64,000 nt of DNA, from positions 1 through 64,000 of the forward strand of contig NZ_LGEC01000049.1 in NCBI RefSeq assembly GCF_001279585.1, given 5' to 3'. The notes under the pieces were generated by a model. It ran no database searches and was not told where the DNA came from. It worked only from the letters and a program-made list of their open reading frames with translations. Source of the stretch: Nocardiopsis sp. NRRL B-16309 (GTDB taxonomy: Bacteria > Actinomycetota > Actinomycetes > Streptosporangiales > Streptosporangiaceae). Shown here one piece after another: positions 48,558 through 57,823 of the stretch. Position numbers and translations under genes: made by a program. How positions within the stretch are numbered: position 1 is the stretch's first letter; each line of letters starts with the position of its first letter.

Positions 48558-49030
48558 CAGGCGCCTTCCTTCTCCAAGGACTGCGACACCGCGTCCTTCC
48601 ACGCCATCCAACCCAACAGGGCGCACTTGATCCGCGCGGGGTACTTGGACACCCCCACGAAGGCGACCGCGTCCTCCAGCACGTCCTCGTCGGGCTCGCC
48701 CTTGCCCCTGGACTGCATCATCTCCGTGAAGGCGTCCAGGGTGGCCATGCCCTCCGCGACCGTCTGGCCGATGAGGAGGTCGGTCAGCACCGAGGTGCTG
48801 GCCTGGCTGATCGAGCAGCCCATGCCCTCGTAGGAGACGTCGCTGACGACGGCCTTCTCGTCGAGTGCGGACCCCTCGGCGGGCGTCAGTGCCACCCGGA
48901 GCGTCACCTCGTCCCCACACGTGGGGTTGATGTGGTGCGCCTCCGCGTCGTGCGGATCCCGCAGCCCCTTGTGGTGCGGATTCCGGTAGTGGTCCAGGAT
49001 GATCTCCTGGTACATCGCGTCCAACTGCAT
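48557..49030 (-). CDS. sufU: SufU sulfur-transfer/scaffold protein
   Basis: 157 residues. MYQEIILDHYRNPHHKG, then Cys in INPTCGDEVTLRV, YEGMGCSISQASTSVLTDLL and ARIKCALLGWMAW, the three Cys and Asp that bind zinc. It takes sulfur from SufS. It lies 20 bases after sufS. Confidence 0.95.
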   Translation of the reverse strand: MQLDAMYQEIILDHYRNPHHKGLRDPHDAEAHHINPTCGDEVTLRVALTPAEGSALDEKAVVSDVSYEGMGCSISQASTSVLTDLLIGQTVAEGMATLDAFTEMMQSRGKGEPDEDVLEDAVAFVGVSKYPARIKCALLGWMAWKDAVSQSLEKEGA

Positions 49031-49050
49031 TGGTCTGGCCGTTCCTCGTT

Positions 49051-50349
49051 CTAGGGCCGGGTTCCGAAGAACTTCTGCGCGTCCCGGATCGCCTCCACGA
49101 GCGCGTCCACGTCCTCCAGGGTGTTGTAGAGGTAGAAGGACGCCCGCGTGGTCGCGACGATACCCAGCTTCCGGTGCAGCGGCCAGGCGCAGTGGTGGCC
49201 CACCCGGACCTCCACGCCCCTGTCGTCCAGCACCTGGCCGACGTCGTGCGGGTGGATGTCGTCCACGACGAACGACACCGCTCCGCCCCGGTCCACGGCC
49301 TCGGTCGGGCCGACGATCCGCACACCCTCCAGCTCGCCGACGCGCTTGAGCGCGTACTCCACGAGCTCGTGCTCGTGCGCGGCGACCCGGTCCATCCCCA
49401 CCTCGGTGAGGTAGTCGCAGGCCGCGGCCAGTCCGACGGCCTGCGGGGCCATCGGCACACCGGCCTCGAAGCGCTGCGGCGGATCGGCCCACGTGGAGTG
49501 CTCCATGTGGACCACACCGATCATGGACCCGCCGGAGATGAACGGCGGCATGGCCTCCAGCAGCTCCCGGCGCCCCCAGAGCACCCCGATCCCGTTGGGA
49601 CCGAGCATCTTGTGCCCGGAGAAGGCCAGGAAGTCCACGTCCAGGTCGGTGACGTCCACCGGCATGTGCGGGACGGACTGGCAGGCGTCCAGGACGACCA
49701 GGGCGCCGACCTCGCGGGCCCGGGCCACGATGGGCGCCACCGGGTTGACGGTGCCCAGCACGTTCGACTGGTGGGCGAAGGCCACGACGCGGGTGCGCTC
49801 GTTGACCAGCCCGCCGAGGTCGGACAGGTCCAGGCGGCCCTGCTCGGTCACCGGGAACCACCGCAGCGTCGCACCGGTCCGCTGGCACAGCTGCTGCCAG
49901 GGCACCAGGTTGGCGTGGTGCTCCATCTCGGTGACGACGATCTCGTCGCCGGGCCCCACCTGGAAGCGGCGCAGCCCCTCCTCGGCGGTGGCCGCGTTGC
50001 TCATCGCGTAGGTCACCAGGTTGATCGCCTCGGTGGCGTTCTTGGTGAACACCACCTCGCCGGCGTCGGCACCGATGAACCGGGCGATGGTCTCCCGGGC
50101 CGACTCGTAGGCGTCGGTCGCCTCCTCCGCGAGCTGGTGCGCTCCCCGGTGCACCGCCGCGTTGTGGCGCTCGTAGAACTCGCGCTCGGCGTCGAGCACC
50201 TGCCGGGGCTTCTGTGAGGTCGCCCCGGAGTCCAGGTACACCATCGGGCGCCCGTCACGGACGGTCCGGGAGAGGATCGTGAAGTCCTCCCGGATCGCCT
50301 TCGTGTCGAGCGGGACCGTGCCGGGCCCACCGAACTCGCGGTCAGTCAC
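49051..50349 (-). CDS. sufS: Cysteine desulfurase SufS
   Basis: 432 residues from a GTG. PLP-binding VTEMEHHANLVPW, VLDACQSVPHMPV and the Lys in LAFSGHKMLGPNGIG; the catalytic Cys is in VRVGHHCAWPLHRKL. Supplies sulfane sulfur for cluster building. The start lies one base after the sufC stop. Confidence 0.97.
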   Translation of the reverse strand: MTDREFGGPGTVPLDTKAIREDFTILSRTVRDGRPMVYLDSGATSQKPRQVLDAEREFYERHNAAVHRGAHQLAEEATDAYESARETIARFIGADAGEVVFTKNATEAINLVTYAMSNAATAEEGLRRFQVGPGDEIVVTEMEHHANLVPWQQLCQRTGATLRWFPVTEQGRLDLSDLGGLVNERTRVVAFAHQSNVLGTVNPVAPIVARAREVGALVVLDACQSVPHMPVDVTDLDVDFLAFSGHKMLGPNGIGVLWGRRELLEAMPPFISGGSMIGVVHMEHSTWADPPQRFEAGVPMAPQAVGLAAACDYLTEVGMDRVAAHEHELVEYALKRVGELEGVRIVGPTEAVDRGGAVSFVVDDIHPHDVGQVLDDRGVEVRVGHHCAWPLHRKLGIVATTRASFYLYNTLEDVDALVEAIRDAQKFFGTRP

Positions 50350-50350
50350 G

Positions 50351-51112
50351 TTATGCGCCCGCCTTCACGAAACGCTCGTAGCCCTCGGCCTCCAGGACGT
50401 CGGCCAGCTCGGCGCCGCCGGACTCGGCGATGCGGCCCTGGGCGAAGACGTGCACGAAGTCGGGCTTCACGTAGTTGAGGATGCGGGTGTAGTGCGTGAT
50501 GAGCATGACGCCCATCTCGCCGCCCGCCTTGGCGCGGTTGACGCCCTCGGAGACCACCTTGAGCGCGTCGACGTCCAGGCCGGAGTCGGTCTCGTCCAGG
50601 ATGGCGACCTTCGGCTTGAGCAGCTCCAGCTGGAGGATCTCGTGGCGCTTCTTCTCACCGCCGGAGAAGCCCTCGTTGACGCCGCGGGCGGCGAAGTCGG
50701 AGCTGATGGACAGGTCCTTCATCGCGCCCTGCAGCTCCTTGGAGAACTGGCGGAGCTTGGGGGCCTCGCCGCGGACCGCCGTCACGGAGCTGCGCAGGAA
50801 GTTGGACATGGACACGCCCGGAACCTCGACCGGGTACTGCATGGCCAGGAACACGCCGGCGCGGGCGCGCTCGTCGACGCTCATCTCCAGGATGTTCTCG
50901 CCGTCGACGAGGACCTCGCCCTCGGTGATCTCGTAGCGGGGGTGGCCCGCGATCGCGTAGGCGAGGGTGGACTTGCCGGAGCCGTTGGGGCCCATGATGG
51001 CGTGGGTCTCACCGGAGTTGATGGTGAGGTCGACGCCCTTGAGGATCTCCTGCCGCTCGTCCTCACTGATCAGGACGTCGGCACGCAGACCGCGGATTTC
51101 GAACTTCGTCAT
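50351..51112 (-). CDS. sufC: SufC ATPase
   Basis: 253 residues from the ATG at 51112 (a start eight codons earlier is less likely). Walker A AIMGPNGSGKSTLAYAI, signature GFSGGEKKRHEI, Walker B VAILDETDSGLDVD. ATPase of the SufBCD scaffold complex. The ferredoxin gene ends seven bases upstream. Confidence 0.97.
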   Translation of the reverse strand: MTKFEIRGLRADVLISEDERQEILKGVDLTINSGETHAIMGPNGSGKSTLAYAIAGHPRYEITEGEVLVDGENILEMSVDERARAGVFLAMQYPVEVPGVSMSNFLRSSVTAVRGEAPKLRQFSKELQGAMKDLSISSDFAARGVNEGFSGGEKKRHEILQLELLKPKVAILDETDSGLDVDALKVVSEGVNRAKAGGEMGVMLITHYTRILNYVKPDFVHVFAQGRIAESGGAELADVLEAEGYERFVKAGA

Positions 51113-51119
51113 TTCAGCC

Positions 51120-51455
51120 TCAGGAATTCTTCTCATCCAACGACACGAGCACGTCGTCGCCGTCGATCTTCACGTCATAGGTGGGGACCGGCTGGGTCGC
51201 GGGCGGGTTGATCGCCGCGCCCGAGCGCAGGTCGAAGCAGGAGCCGTGCAGCCAGCACTCGATGGTGCCGTCCTCGACCTCGCCCTCGGACAGGCGGACC
51301 TCGGCGTGCGAGCACACGTCCCGCACGGCGAACACCTCGCCCTCGGTGCGGACCAGGGCGATCGGAGTGTCGTCGTCGACCTCCACGGCGAGCACCCCCT
51401 CGTCGGGGACCTCGTCGAGGGCCGCGACCTTCACCCAGCGCGCACCCTCACTCAT
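51120..51455 (-). CDS. Rieske-type ferredoxin of the suf operon
   Basis: 111 residues. The Rieske cluster ligands are CSHAEVRLS (C-x-H) and IECWLHGSCFD (C-x2-H). Small Rieske proteins of the non-heme oxygenase ferredoxin type are regularly found between sufD and sufC in actinobacteria and likely give electrons. It overlaps the end of sufD by eight bases. Confidence 0.95.
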   Translation of the reverse strand: MSEGARWVKVAALDEVPDEGVLAVEVDDDTPIALVRTEGEVFAVRDVCSHAEVRLSEGEVEDGTIECWLHGSCFDLRSGAAINPPATQPVPTYDVKIDGDDVLVSLDEKNS

Positions 51456-52617
51456 GCGCGGCCAGCTTCTGCTCGACCTTGGCCATGATCTCCTCACGCA
51501 GTTCCTCGACCGGGATCCGGTTGATGAGCTCCAGGAAGTAGCCGCGGATGACCAGGCGGCGGGCCTCCTCCTCCGGGATGCCGCGCGAGCGGAGGTAGAA
51601 CAGGTGGATGTCGTCGAGCCGGCCGCTCGCGGCGGCGTGCCCGGCACCCTCCACCTCGCCGGTGAAGATCTCCAGGTTGGGCACCGAGTCGACACGGGTG
51701 TCGTCGGTGAGCTGGAGGTTGCGGTTGTGCTCGTAGGAGTCGGTCCCGGTCGTGCCCTCGCCGATGATCACGTCACCGATCCACACGGCGTGCGCGCCCT
51801 TGCCGCTCAGCGCGCCCTTGTACTCCACGCGGGAGCGGGTGTGCGACATGTTGTGGTCGATGAGCGAACGGTGCTCGTGGTGCTGGCCGTCCCCGGTGAA
51901 GTACAGGCCGTGGAGCTCGGCGTTGGCGCCGCGCCCCTTGTAGGCCACCTTCGGGGAGAGCCGGACCACGTCGCCGCCGAGCGTGATGACGATCGACTTG
52001 TACGTGCCGTCCTTGTCGACCTGCGTGTTGTGCTGGGAGACGTCGACGGCGTCGCGGTCCCAGTCCTGCACGCTGACCAGGGTCAGCCGCGCGCCCTCGC
52101 CGACGTGGACGTCCACGCTGCCCGCGCGCACGCCGCCACCGGTCTGGTTGAGGACCACGACGGCCTCGGCCAGCGGCTTGACGTCGATGACGAACTGGTC
52201 GAAGCGGGTGCCGCCCTGGGCCTCCCGGTTGATCACGACGGGGCGCTCGGGCGCGGCGCCCTGCGCGACCGTGACGACGGTGGCCTGCTCGAAGGAGGTG
52301 TAGGCCTGCGCCGTGACGCGGTCCGCGGGGAAGCCGGCGGTGCCCAGGCGCGCGTCGTCGCGGCCGACCTGCTCGACGGTGACGCCCGCGGGGGCGTCGA
52401 TGTCGACCTTGTCGGTGCCGTCGGCGACCGCGGAGCCGTCGTGCAGGCCCTTGAGGCGGCGCAGCGGGGTGAACCGCCACACCTCCTCACGGCCGCCCGG
52501 GACGGGGAAGTCGTTCACGTCGAAGGACCCGTGGGTCGCCAACTTGGAGAACGGGATGTCCCCGAGGCCGTGGCTGTGGGCCTTGGATTCGGTGTTCGGG
52601 CTGGTCAACTTAACCAA
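51448..52617 (-). CDS. sufD: SufD scaffold subunit
   Basis: 389 residues from a TTG overlapping the sufB stop; another TTG three codons on is possible. VWRFTPLRRLKGLHDG, the beta-helix core (TRFDQFVIDVKPLAEAVVVL, HEHRSLIDHNMSHTRSRVEY, GIPEEEARRLVIRGYFLELI) and the C-terminal helices are typical. Forms the scaffold with SufB and SufC. Translation is probably coupled to sufB. Confidence 0.95.
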   Translation of the reverse strand: MVKLTSPNTESKAHSHGLGDIPFSKLATHGSFDVNDFPVPGGREEVWRFTPLRRLKGLHDGSAVADGTDKVDIDAPAGVTVEQVGRDDARLGTAGFPADRVTAQAYTSFEQATVVTVAQGAAPERPVVINREAQGGTRFDQFVIDVKPLAEAVVVLNQTGGGVRAGSVDVHVGEGARLTLVSVQDWDRDAVDVSQHNTQVDKDGTYKSIVITLGGDVVRLSPKVAYKGRGANAELHGLYFTGDGQHHEHRSLIDHNMSHTRSRVEYKGALSGKGAHAVWIGDVIIGEGTTGTDSYEHNRNLQLTDDTRVDSVPNLEIFTGEVEGAGHAAASGRLDDIHLFYLRSRGIPEEEARRLVIRGYFLELINRIPVEELREEIMAKVEQKLAAHE

Positions 52618-54022
52618 CCGCTCCTTCCATCTGCAGCTCGATCAGCCGGTTCAGTTCCAGCGCGTACTCCATGGGCAGCTCGCGCGCGATGGGCTCGACG
52701 AACCCGCGCACGATCATGGCCATGGCCTCGTCCTCGTCCATGCCCCGGCTCATCAGGTAGAAGAGCTGGTCCTCGCTGACCTTGGAGACGGTCGCCTCGT
52801 GGGCGAGCTCGGCGTCGTCCTCGCGCAGGTCGTTGTAGGGGTAGGTGTCCGAGCGGCTGATGGTGTCGATCAGCAGCGCGTCGCACTTGACCGACGACTT
52901 GGCGTGGTCGGCCCCTTCCTGGACCTGGACCAGGCCCCGGTAGGAGGCGCGGCCCCCGCCGCGTGCCACCGACTTGGAGACGATGGTGGAGGAGGTGTTG
53001 GGCGCGCAGTGCACCATCTTGGAACCGGTGTCCTGGTGCTGGCCCTCGCCCGCGAAGGCGATCGACAGGGTCTCGCCCTTGGCGTGCTCGCCCATCAGGT
53101 AGACGGCCGGGTACTTCATGGTGACCTGGGAGCCGATGTTGCCGTCGATCCACTCCATGGTCGCGCCCTCTTCGGCGACGGCGCGCTTGGTGACCAGGTT
53201 GAAGACGTTGTTCGACCAGTTCTGGATGGTCGTGTACCGGCAGCGGGCGTTCTTCTTGACGATGATCTCGACGACCGCGGAGTGCAGCGAGTCCGACTTG
53301 TAGATCGGCGCGGTGCAGCCCTCGACGTAGTGGACGTAGGCGCCCTCGTCGACGATGATCAGCGTCCGCTCGAACTGGCCCATGTTCTCGGTGTTGATCC
53401 GGAAGTAGGCCTGGAGCGGGATCTCCACGTGCACGTTCTTGGGAACGTAGATGAAGGACCCGCCGCTCCACACGGCGGTGTTGAGCGCGGCGAACTTGTT
53501 GTCGCCGGGCGGGATCACCGAGCCGAAGTACTCCTCGAAGATCTCCGGGTGCTCCTTGAGGGCGGTGTCGGTGTCCAGGAAGAGGACGCCCTGCTCCTCC
53601 AGGTCCTCACGGATCTGGTGGTACACGACCTCGGACTCGTACTGCGCGGCGACACCGGCGACCAGGCGCTGCTTCTCCGCCTCGGGGATGCCGAGCCGGT
53701 CGTAGGTGTTCTTGATGTCCTCGGGCAGGTCCTCCCAGGAGGTGGCCTGCTTCTCCGTGGACCGCACGAAGTACTTGATGTTGTCGAAGTCGATCTTGGA
53801 CAGGTCCGCGCCCCAGTTGGGCATGGGCTTCTTGTCGAAGAGCCTGAGCGACTTGAGGCGGAGCTTGGTCATCCACTCCGGCTCGCTCTTCTTCGACGAG
53901 ATGTCGAGGACGACGTCCTCGTTCAGTCCCCGGCGGGCGTTCGACCCGGCGGCGTCGGAGTCGGACCAGCCGTACTCATATGTTCCGATCCCCTCGAGTT
54001 CGGGGTGCGCGATAGACGTCAT
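52610..54022 (-). CDS. sufB: SufB scaffold subunit
   Basis: 470 residues from the ATG with AGGAGGAG upstream. YGWSDSDAAGSNARRGLNED, VWSGGSFIYVPKNVHVEIP, VEGCTAPIYKSDSLHSAVVE, NARCRYTTIQNWSNNVFNL and the Cys in CDALLIDT are conserved in SufB, on which the cluster is made. It is the first structural gene after sufR, 19 bases on. Confidence 0.98.
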   Translation of the reverse strand: MTSIAHPELEGIGTYEYGWSDSDAAGSNARRGLNEDVVLDISSKKSEPEWMTKLRLKSLRLFDKKPMPNWGADLSKIDFDNIKYFVRSTEKQATSWEDLPEDIKNTYDRLGIPEAEKQRLVAGVAAQYESEVVYHQIREDLEEQGVLFLDTDTALKEHPEIFEEYFGSVIPPGDNKFAALNTAVWSGGSFIYVPKNVHVEIPLQAYFRINTENMGQFERTLIIVDEGAYVHYVEGCTAPIYKSDSLHSAVVEIIVKKNARCRYTTIQNWSNNVFNLVTKRAVAEEGATMEWIDGNIGSQVTMKYPAVYLMGEHAKGETLSIAFAGEGQHQDTGSKMVHCAPNTSSTIVSKSVARGGGRASYRGLVQVQEGADHAKSSVKCDALLIDTISRSDTYPYNDLREDDAELAHEATVSKVSEDQLFYLMSRGMDEDEAMAMIVRGFVEPIARELPMEYALELNRLIELQMEGAVG

Positions 54023-54041
54023 GCGCGGACTCCTCCTGGAC

Positions 54042-54821
54042 TCAGACGTCCGTTTGGTGTTGCGATCCTCCACCCGCCGCCTGGCGGATGGCCTTGCTCA
54101 CGGGGGTGCCGGTCTCCCCGCCCGCCCCGTCTCCCCGGGGGGTGACGTGCGTGGTGCACACACCGTCGCCGTGGGCGATGGTGGCCAATCTGCGCACCGG
54201 GGTGCCCAACAGCCGCGCGAAGGCCTCGACCTCGGCCTCACAGAGTTGCGGGAACTCCGCGGCCACGTGCGCGACGGGGCAGTGGTGCTGGCACAGCTGG
54301 TCGCCGCCCCCGGGTGCGGGCGCCTGGCCCGCGGTGGCGGCGTAGCCGTCGTTGGAGAGCGCCTCGGCCAGCAGCCGTACCCGCTGTTCCTGGGGGACGG
54401 CGTCCAGCTGGGGCTTGTAGCGCCGCTCCAGGTCGGCGACCTGGCTGCGGGCGAACTCGGCGACGGCGTCGGGCCCGACGGTGTCCGCCAGGAAGCGCAG
54501 AGCGCTGGAGGCGAGATCGTCGTAGGCGTGGACGAAGTGGTCCCGCCCCGCCTCGGTGATGGCGAAGACACGCGCGGGCCGCCCCCTGCGGCGGCGTCCG
54601 CCGTGGGGCCGGGCGTCGCGGGCCTCGACCAGGCCCTCGCTGGTCAGGTTGTCTAGGTGCCGGCGGATGCCCGCCGGGGTGAGGCCGAGCCGTTCTCCGA
54701 GGTCGGAGGCGGTGATCGGGCCCTTCTCCAGGATGAGACGGGCGACCCTGGCACGGGTCCCGGTCTCGGCACCGCGTTCGGGGCCGGACAGCGGGCTGGG
54801 CGCACTGGTCGCGTGCGGCAC
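54042..54821 (-). CDS. sufR: SufR Fe-S repressor
   Basis: 259 residues from a GTG with GGGAGGGG upstream. Winged helix at 20-90 (KGPITASDLGERLGLTPAGI, RRHLDNLTSEGLVEARDARP), and Cys residues C177, C181, C194 and C222 near the C terminus (LCQHHCPVAHV, QLCEAE, DGVCTTHV), which bind the Fe-S cluster. It represses the suf operon that it leads. A Ser/Pro-rich tail follows. Confidence 0.94.
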   Translation of the reverse strand: MPHATSAPSPLSGPERGAETGTRARVARLILEKGPITASDLGERLGLTPAGIRRHLDNLTSEGLVEARDARPHGGRRRRGRPARVFAITEAGRDHFVHAYDDLASSALRFLADTVGPDAVAEFARSQVADLERRYKPQLDAVPQEQRVRLLAEALSNDGYAATAGQAPAPGGGDQLCQHHCPVAHVAAEFPQLCEAEVEAFARLLGTPVRRLATIAHGDGVCTTHVTPRGDGAGGETGTPVSKAIRQAAGGGSQHQTDV

Positions 54822-55143
54822 AGTGATCCCCTCCCTTCTCCGGACACGGTTCCTGGTTTAGACAACATCAGTGTGGCCTAAATAAGTCCGCGGAGGCAAA
54901 CCCGTGCCAGTGACCCACTTCATGCCATTCGTCACGAAGGTCAGCCTTGCCTAACTGGGCGTTCACGTCCCCGCAACACGGGTGGTCGAACGGGCCCCGG
55001 GGCCGCGCCTATTCCCCGCGTCCGCATGTTGGAACCGGCGTCCCAGTGCTCGGACGGTATCCGGCGGTGGCCGCGCGGCCCGCCCGACCCGTTCGCGCGG
55101 GCCGATGAGCCCGACCCCCGGTGCGCACGTACACTCAGGGCCC
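54822..55143. other. Divergent promoter region of sufR and the ABC transporter
   Basis: 322 bases. It holds a candidate SufR site (54860-54874) and otherwise no gene. An AT-richer stretch at 54855-54960 is the likely suf promoter. Confidence 0.45.
54860..54874 (-). promoter_or_regulatory. Candidate SufR operator
   Basis: On the minus strand ACACT-GATGT-TGTCT, close to the ACACT-N5-TGTGA motif reported for mycobacterial SufR (from memory). It lies 39 bases before the sufR start, suitable for autoregulation. Confidence 0.5.
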
Positions 55144-56085
55144 ATGGACACAGCCGCGGTCGAGGTCGTCGACCTGGTCAAGCGCTACGGCGCCACCACC
55201 GCCGTGACGGGGCTCAGCTTCACCGCCCGCCGGGGCGCGGTGACGGCGCTGCTCGGTCCCAACGGCGCAGGCAAGACGAGCACCATCGAGGTCTGCGAGG
55301 GCTTCCGCGTCCGCGACGGCGGGAAGGTGCGGGTGCTGGGCCTGGACCCCGTCGCCGACGCCACCGCGCTCAAGCCCCGGGTCGGCGTGATGCCCCAGTC
55401 CGGCGGGGTGCCCACGGGCGCCCGGGCCGCCGAGTGGCTGCGCCTGCTGGCCTCCTTCCACTCCAGCCCGATCGAGCCCCGGCTCCTGCTGGAGCGGCTC
55501 GGCCTGACCTCGGTGTCCACCACGCCCTTCCGGCGCCTGTCCGGCGGCCAGCAGCAGCGCCTGTCGTTGGCCTGCGCCGTCGTGGGACGGCCCGAACTGG
55601 TCTTCCTGGACGAGCCCACCGCCGGGCTCGACCCGCAGGCCCGCCGGGCGACCTGGGACCTGGTCACGTCCCTGCGCGCGGCCGGTGTCGCGGTGATCCT
55701 GTCCACGCACCACATGGAGGAGGCCGAGCGGCTGGCCGACCACGTGGTGGTCATCGACCGCGGCGCGGTGGTGGCCCAGGGGTCGCCGGCCGCCCTCACC
55801 GAGGACCGCCGCGAGGTGTGCTTCCAGGCGGCCGTCCCGGTGGACACCGAGGCGCTGGGCGCCGCGCTGCCGGCGGGCGGCCGGGTGAGCGCCGCCGAGG
55901 CGGCCGACGGCCGGCGCGAGTACGTCGTCACCACCGACGACCCCGCCGGCCTGGGCCCGGAGTTCCTGGCCACGGTCACGGCCTGGTGCGCCTCGGCCGG
56001 GCTGCTCGCCGAGGACCTGCGCGTTCGGCGGCGTACCCTCGAAGACGTCTTCCTCGAACTCACCGGCCGGGAACTGCGGGACTGA
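55144..56085 (+). CDS. ABC transporter ATP-binding protein
   Basis: 313 residues from the ATG at 55144. Walker A LLGPNGAGKTSTIEV, Q loop MPQSGGVP, signature LSGGQQQRLSLA, Walker B LVFLDEPTAGLD, switch His in LSTHHMEEAERL. It is of the drug-exporter (ABC-2) type. The permease begins on its stop codon (TGATG). Its neighbour suf genes are divergent; in many actinobacteria this ABC pair and ctaA flank suf. Confidence 0.95.
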   Translation: MDTAAVEVVDLVKRYGATTAVTGLSFTARRGAVTALLGPNGAGKTSTIEVCEGFRVRDGGKVRVLGLDPVADATALKPRVGVMPQSGGVPTGARAAEWLRLLASFHSSPIEPRLLLERLGLTSVSTTPFRRLSGGQQQRLSLACAVVGRPELVFLDEPTAGLDPQARRATWDLVTSLRAAGVAVILSTHHMEEAERLADHVVVIDRGAVVAQGSPAALTEDRREVCFQAAVPVDTEALGAALPAGGRVSAAEAADGRREYVVTTDDPAGLGPEFLATVTAWCASAGLLAEDLRVRRRTLEDVFLELTGRELRD

Positions 56086-56924
56086 TGACCGAGCACACCT
56101 CCAGCACCTCCATTCCGACCCCCGCGTCGGACGGCGTCTCCCCGCCGGACGACATCGCGCTGTTCACCCCGGCCCCGGGGGCCGCGCCGCTGTGGCGCAT
56201 GGTCGCCGCCCAGGCGGGCCTGGAACTGCGGGTGATGCTGCGCCACGGCGAGCAGTTCCTTCTGACCATGGTCATCCCCGTCCTGCTCCTGGTGGGCTTC
56301 AGCCTCACCACGGTCCTGGACGTGGGCGAGGGGCCGAGGGTGGACGCCCTCACCCCGGGCGTGCTGGCGCTGGCGATCATGTCGACGTCGTTCACCGGCC
56401 TGGCCATCGGCACCGGCTTCGAGCGGCGCTACGGGGTGCTCAAGCGCCTGGGCGCCACCCCGCTGTCCCGGTTCGGACTGCTCGCCGCCAAGACGCTGGC
56501 TGTGCTGGCGGTACAGGGCATCCAGATCGCCGTGCTGTGCGCGGTGGCGCTGGCACTGGGCTGGTCCCCCGCCCTCGGCGCGGGCACGGCCGCCGCGTCC
56601 CTGCTCCTGGTCCTGCTGGCCACCGCGGCGTTCAGCTCGCTGGCCCTGCTGATGGCGGGCACCCTGCGGGCGGAGGCCACGCTGGCGGGCGCGAACCTGG
56701 TGTACGTGCTCATGCTGGGGCTGGGCGGAGTGCTCTTCCCGACCAGCAGCTTCCCCGGGCCGGTGGAGAGCGCGGTGGCCCTGCTGCCGATCACCGCGCT
56801 GAGCTCCGGGCTGCGCACGGCCCTGGCCGACGGCTCCCTGCCCGGCCTGGGCGTGTACGCGGTGCTCGCCGTGTGGGTGCTCGTGGCCGGGTTCCTGGCC
56901 AGCCGCCTGTTCCGCTGGGACTAG
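56085..56924 (+). CDS. ABC-2 type permease
   Basis: 279 residues. Six helices after an N-terminal tail (FLLTMVIPVLLLVGFSLTTV, VLALAIMSTSFTGLAIGTGF, IQIAVLCAVALALGWSPAL, LLLVLLATAAFSSLALLMAG, LVYVLMLGLGGVLFPTSSFP, VYAVLAVWVLVAGFLASRLF). ERRYGVLKRLGATPLSR is a typical ABC-2 loop. Partner of the ATPase upstream. Substrate unknown. Confidence 0.93.
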   Translation: MTEHTSSTSIPTPASDGVSPPDDIALFTPAPGAAPLWRMVAAQAGLELRVMLRHGEQFLLTMVIPVLLLVGFSLTTVLDVGEGPRVDALTPGVLALAIMSTSFTGLAIGTGFERRYGVLKRLGATPLSRFGLLAAKTLAVLAVQGIQIAVLCAVALALGWSPALGAGTAAASLLLVLLATAAFSSLALLMAGTLRAEATLAGANLVYVLMLGLGGVLFPTSSFPGPVESAVALLPITALSSGLRTALADGSLPGLGVYAVLAVWVLVAGFLASRLFRWD

Positions 56925-56934
56925 GGCGGGTGCA

Positions 56935-56964
56935 CGCGGATCCCGCCCCGGGGCGGGATCCGCG
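56935..56964 (+). terminator. Perfect 30-base palindrome after the ABC genes
   Basis: CGCGGATCCCGCCCC followed by its reverse complement GGGGCGGGATCCGCG, 10 bases after the permease stop. A strong hairpin; no T-run. Confidence 0.8.
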
Positions 56965-57025
56965 GAGGCCGCGCCGGGGACCCCGCCGCACCCCGCCCAC
57001 CGCGGTGGTGCCTAGGCTGGGGCGC

Positions 57026-57823
57026 ATGGCGATCGATATGGACGCGGTGACCAAGGTGCTGCGTGAGGCCGCCGAGACGGCCGTCCTGCCCCGCTTCCGC
57101 TCCCTGAGCGACAGCGAGGTGACGGAGAAGTCCCCCGGCGAGATCGTGACGGTGGCCGACCGCGAGGCCGAGGAGCTGATCGCTCCGCGCCTGCGCGCGA
57201 TCGCCGACGCCCCCGTCGTGGGCGAGGAGGCCGCCTCCGCCGACCCGTCCCTGGTCGAGGCGCTGCGGACCGAGCCCCTGGTCTGGCTCGTCGACCCCCT
57301 GGACGGGACCCGCAACTTCGTACGCGGCAGCACGGACTTCGCCGTCATGGCCGCCCTGGTCCGCGAAGGACGCACGGTGGCGTCGTGGATCGTGCGCCCC
57401 ACCGAGGGCCGCGCCTACGTCGCCGAGCTCGGCTCGGGCGCCTGGTGCGACGGCGTGCGGCTGCGCCGTGCCCCCGCGCCCGCCGAACCCGCCCGGATGC
57501 GGGGCGCCGTGCTCAGCCGGTTCCTGGGACCGGCGGCGAGTGCGCGCGTGGCCGCCGCCGAGCCGAGGTTCGCGGAGCTGGGCTCGGGCGCGCACTGCGC
57601 GGGGGTGGACTACCCGTGCCTGGTCGAGGGCGGCCTGGACTTCGTGCTGTTCCACCGGACGCTGCCGTGGGACCACGCCCCCGGCACCCTGCTGCTCACC
57701 GAGGCGGGCGGGGTGGCCCGGCGCCCGGACGGCACGGACTACCGGCCCGACGACGACCGCGTGGGCCTGCTCGACGCCGCCGATCCCGAAGCCTGGGAGT
57801 CCGCCCGGTCCCTGCTCACCTGA
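57026..57823 (+). CDS. Inositol-monophosphatase family enzyme
   Basis: 265 residues. Metal sites: VGEEAASADP, VWLVDPLDGTRNFVRGSTDF and PWDHAPGTLLLTEAGG. Actinobacterial members include inositol phosphatases and histidinol-phosphatases; the choice between them is not possible here. The family's usual length. A fifth-base promoter was not seen; a strong hairpin isolates it from the ABC genes. Confidence 0.92.
   Translation: MAIDMDAVTKVLREAAETAVLPRFRSLSDSEVTEKSPGEIVTVADREAEELIAPRLRAIADAPVVGEEAASADPSLVEALRTEPLVWLVDPLDGTRNFVRGSTDFAVMAALVREGRTVASWIVRPTEGRAYVAELGSGAWCDGVRLRRAPAPAEPARMRGAVLSRFLGPAASARVAAAEPRFAELGSGAHCAGVDYPCLVEGGLDFVLFHRTLPWDHAPGTLLLTEAGGVARRPDGTDYRPDDDRVGLLDAADPEAWESARSLLT

Noticed and set aside
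48557..49888. Single long protein across sufU and sufS
   Set aside because: sufU has its own ATG at 49030, and the upstream part is an out-of-frame reading of sufS.
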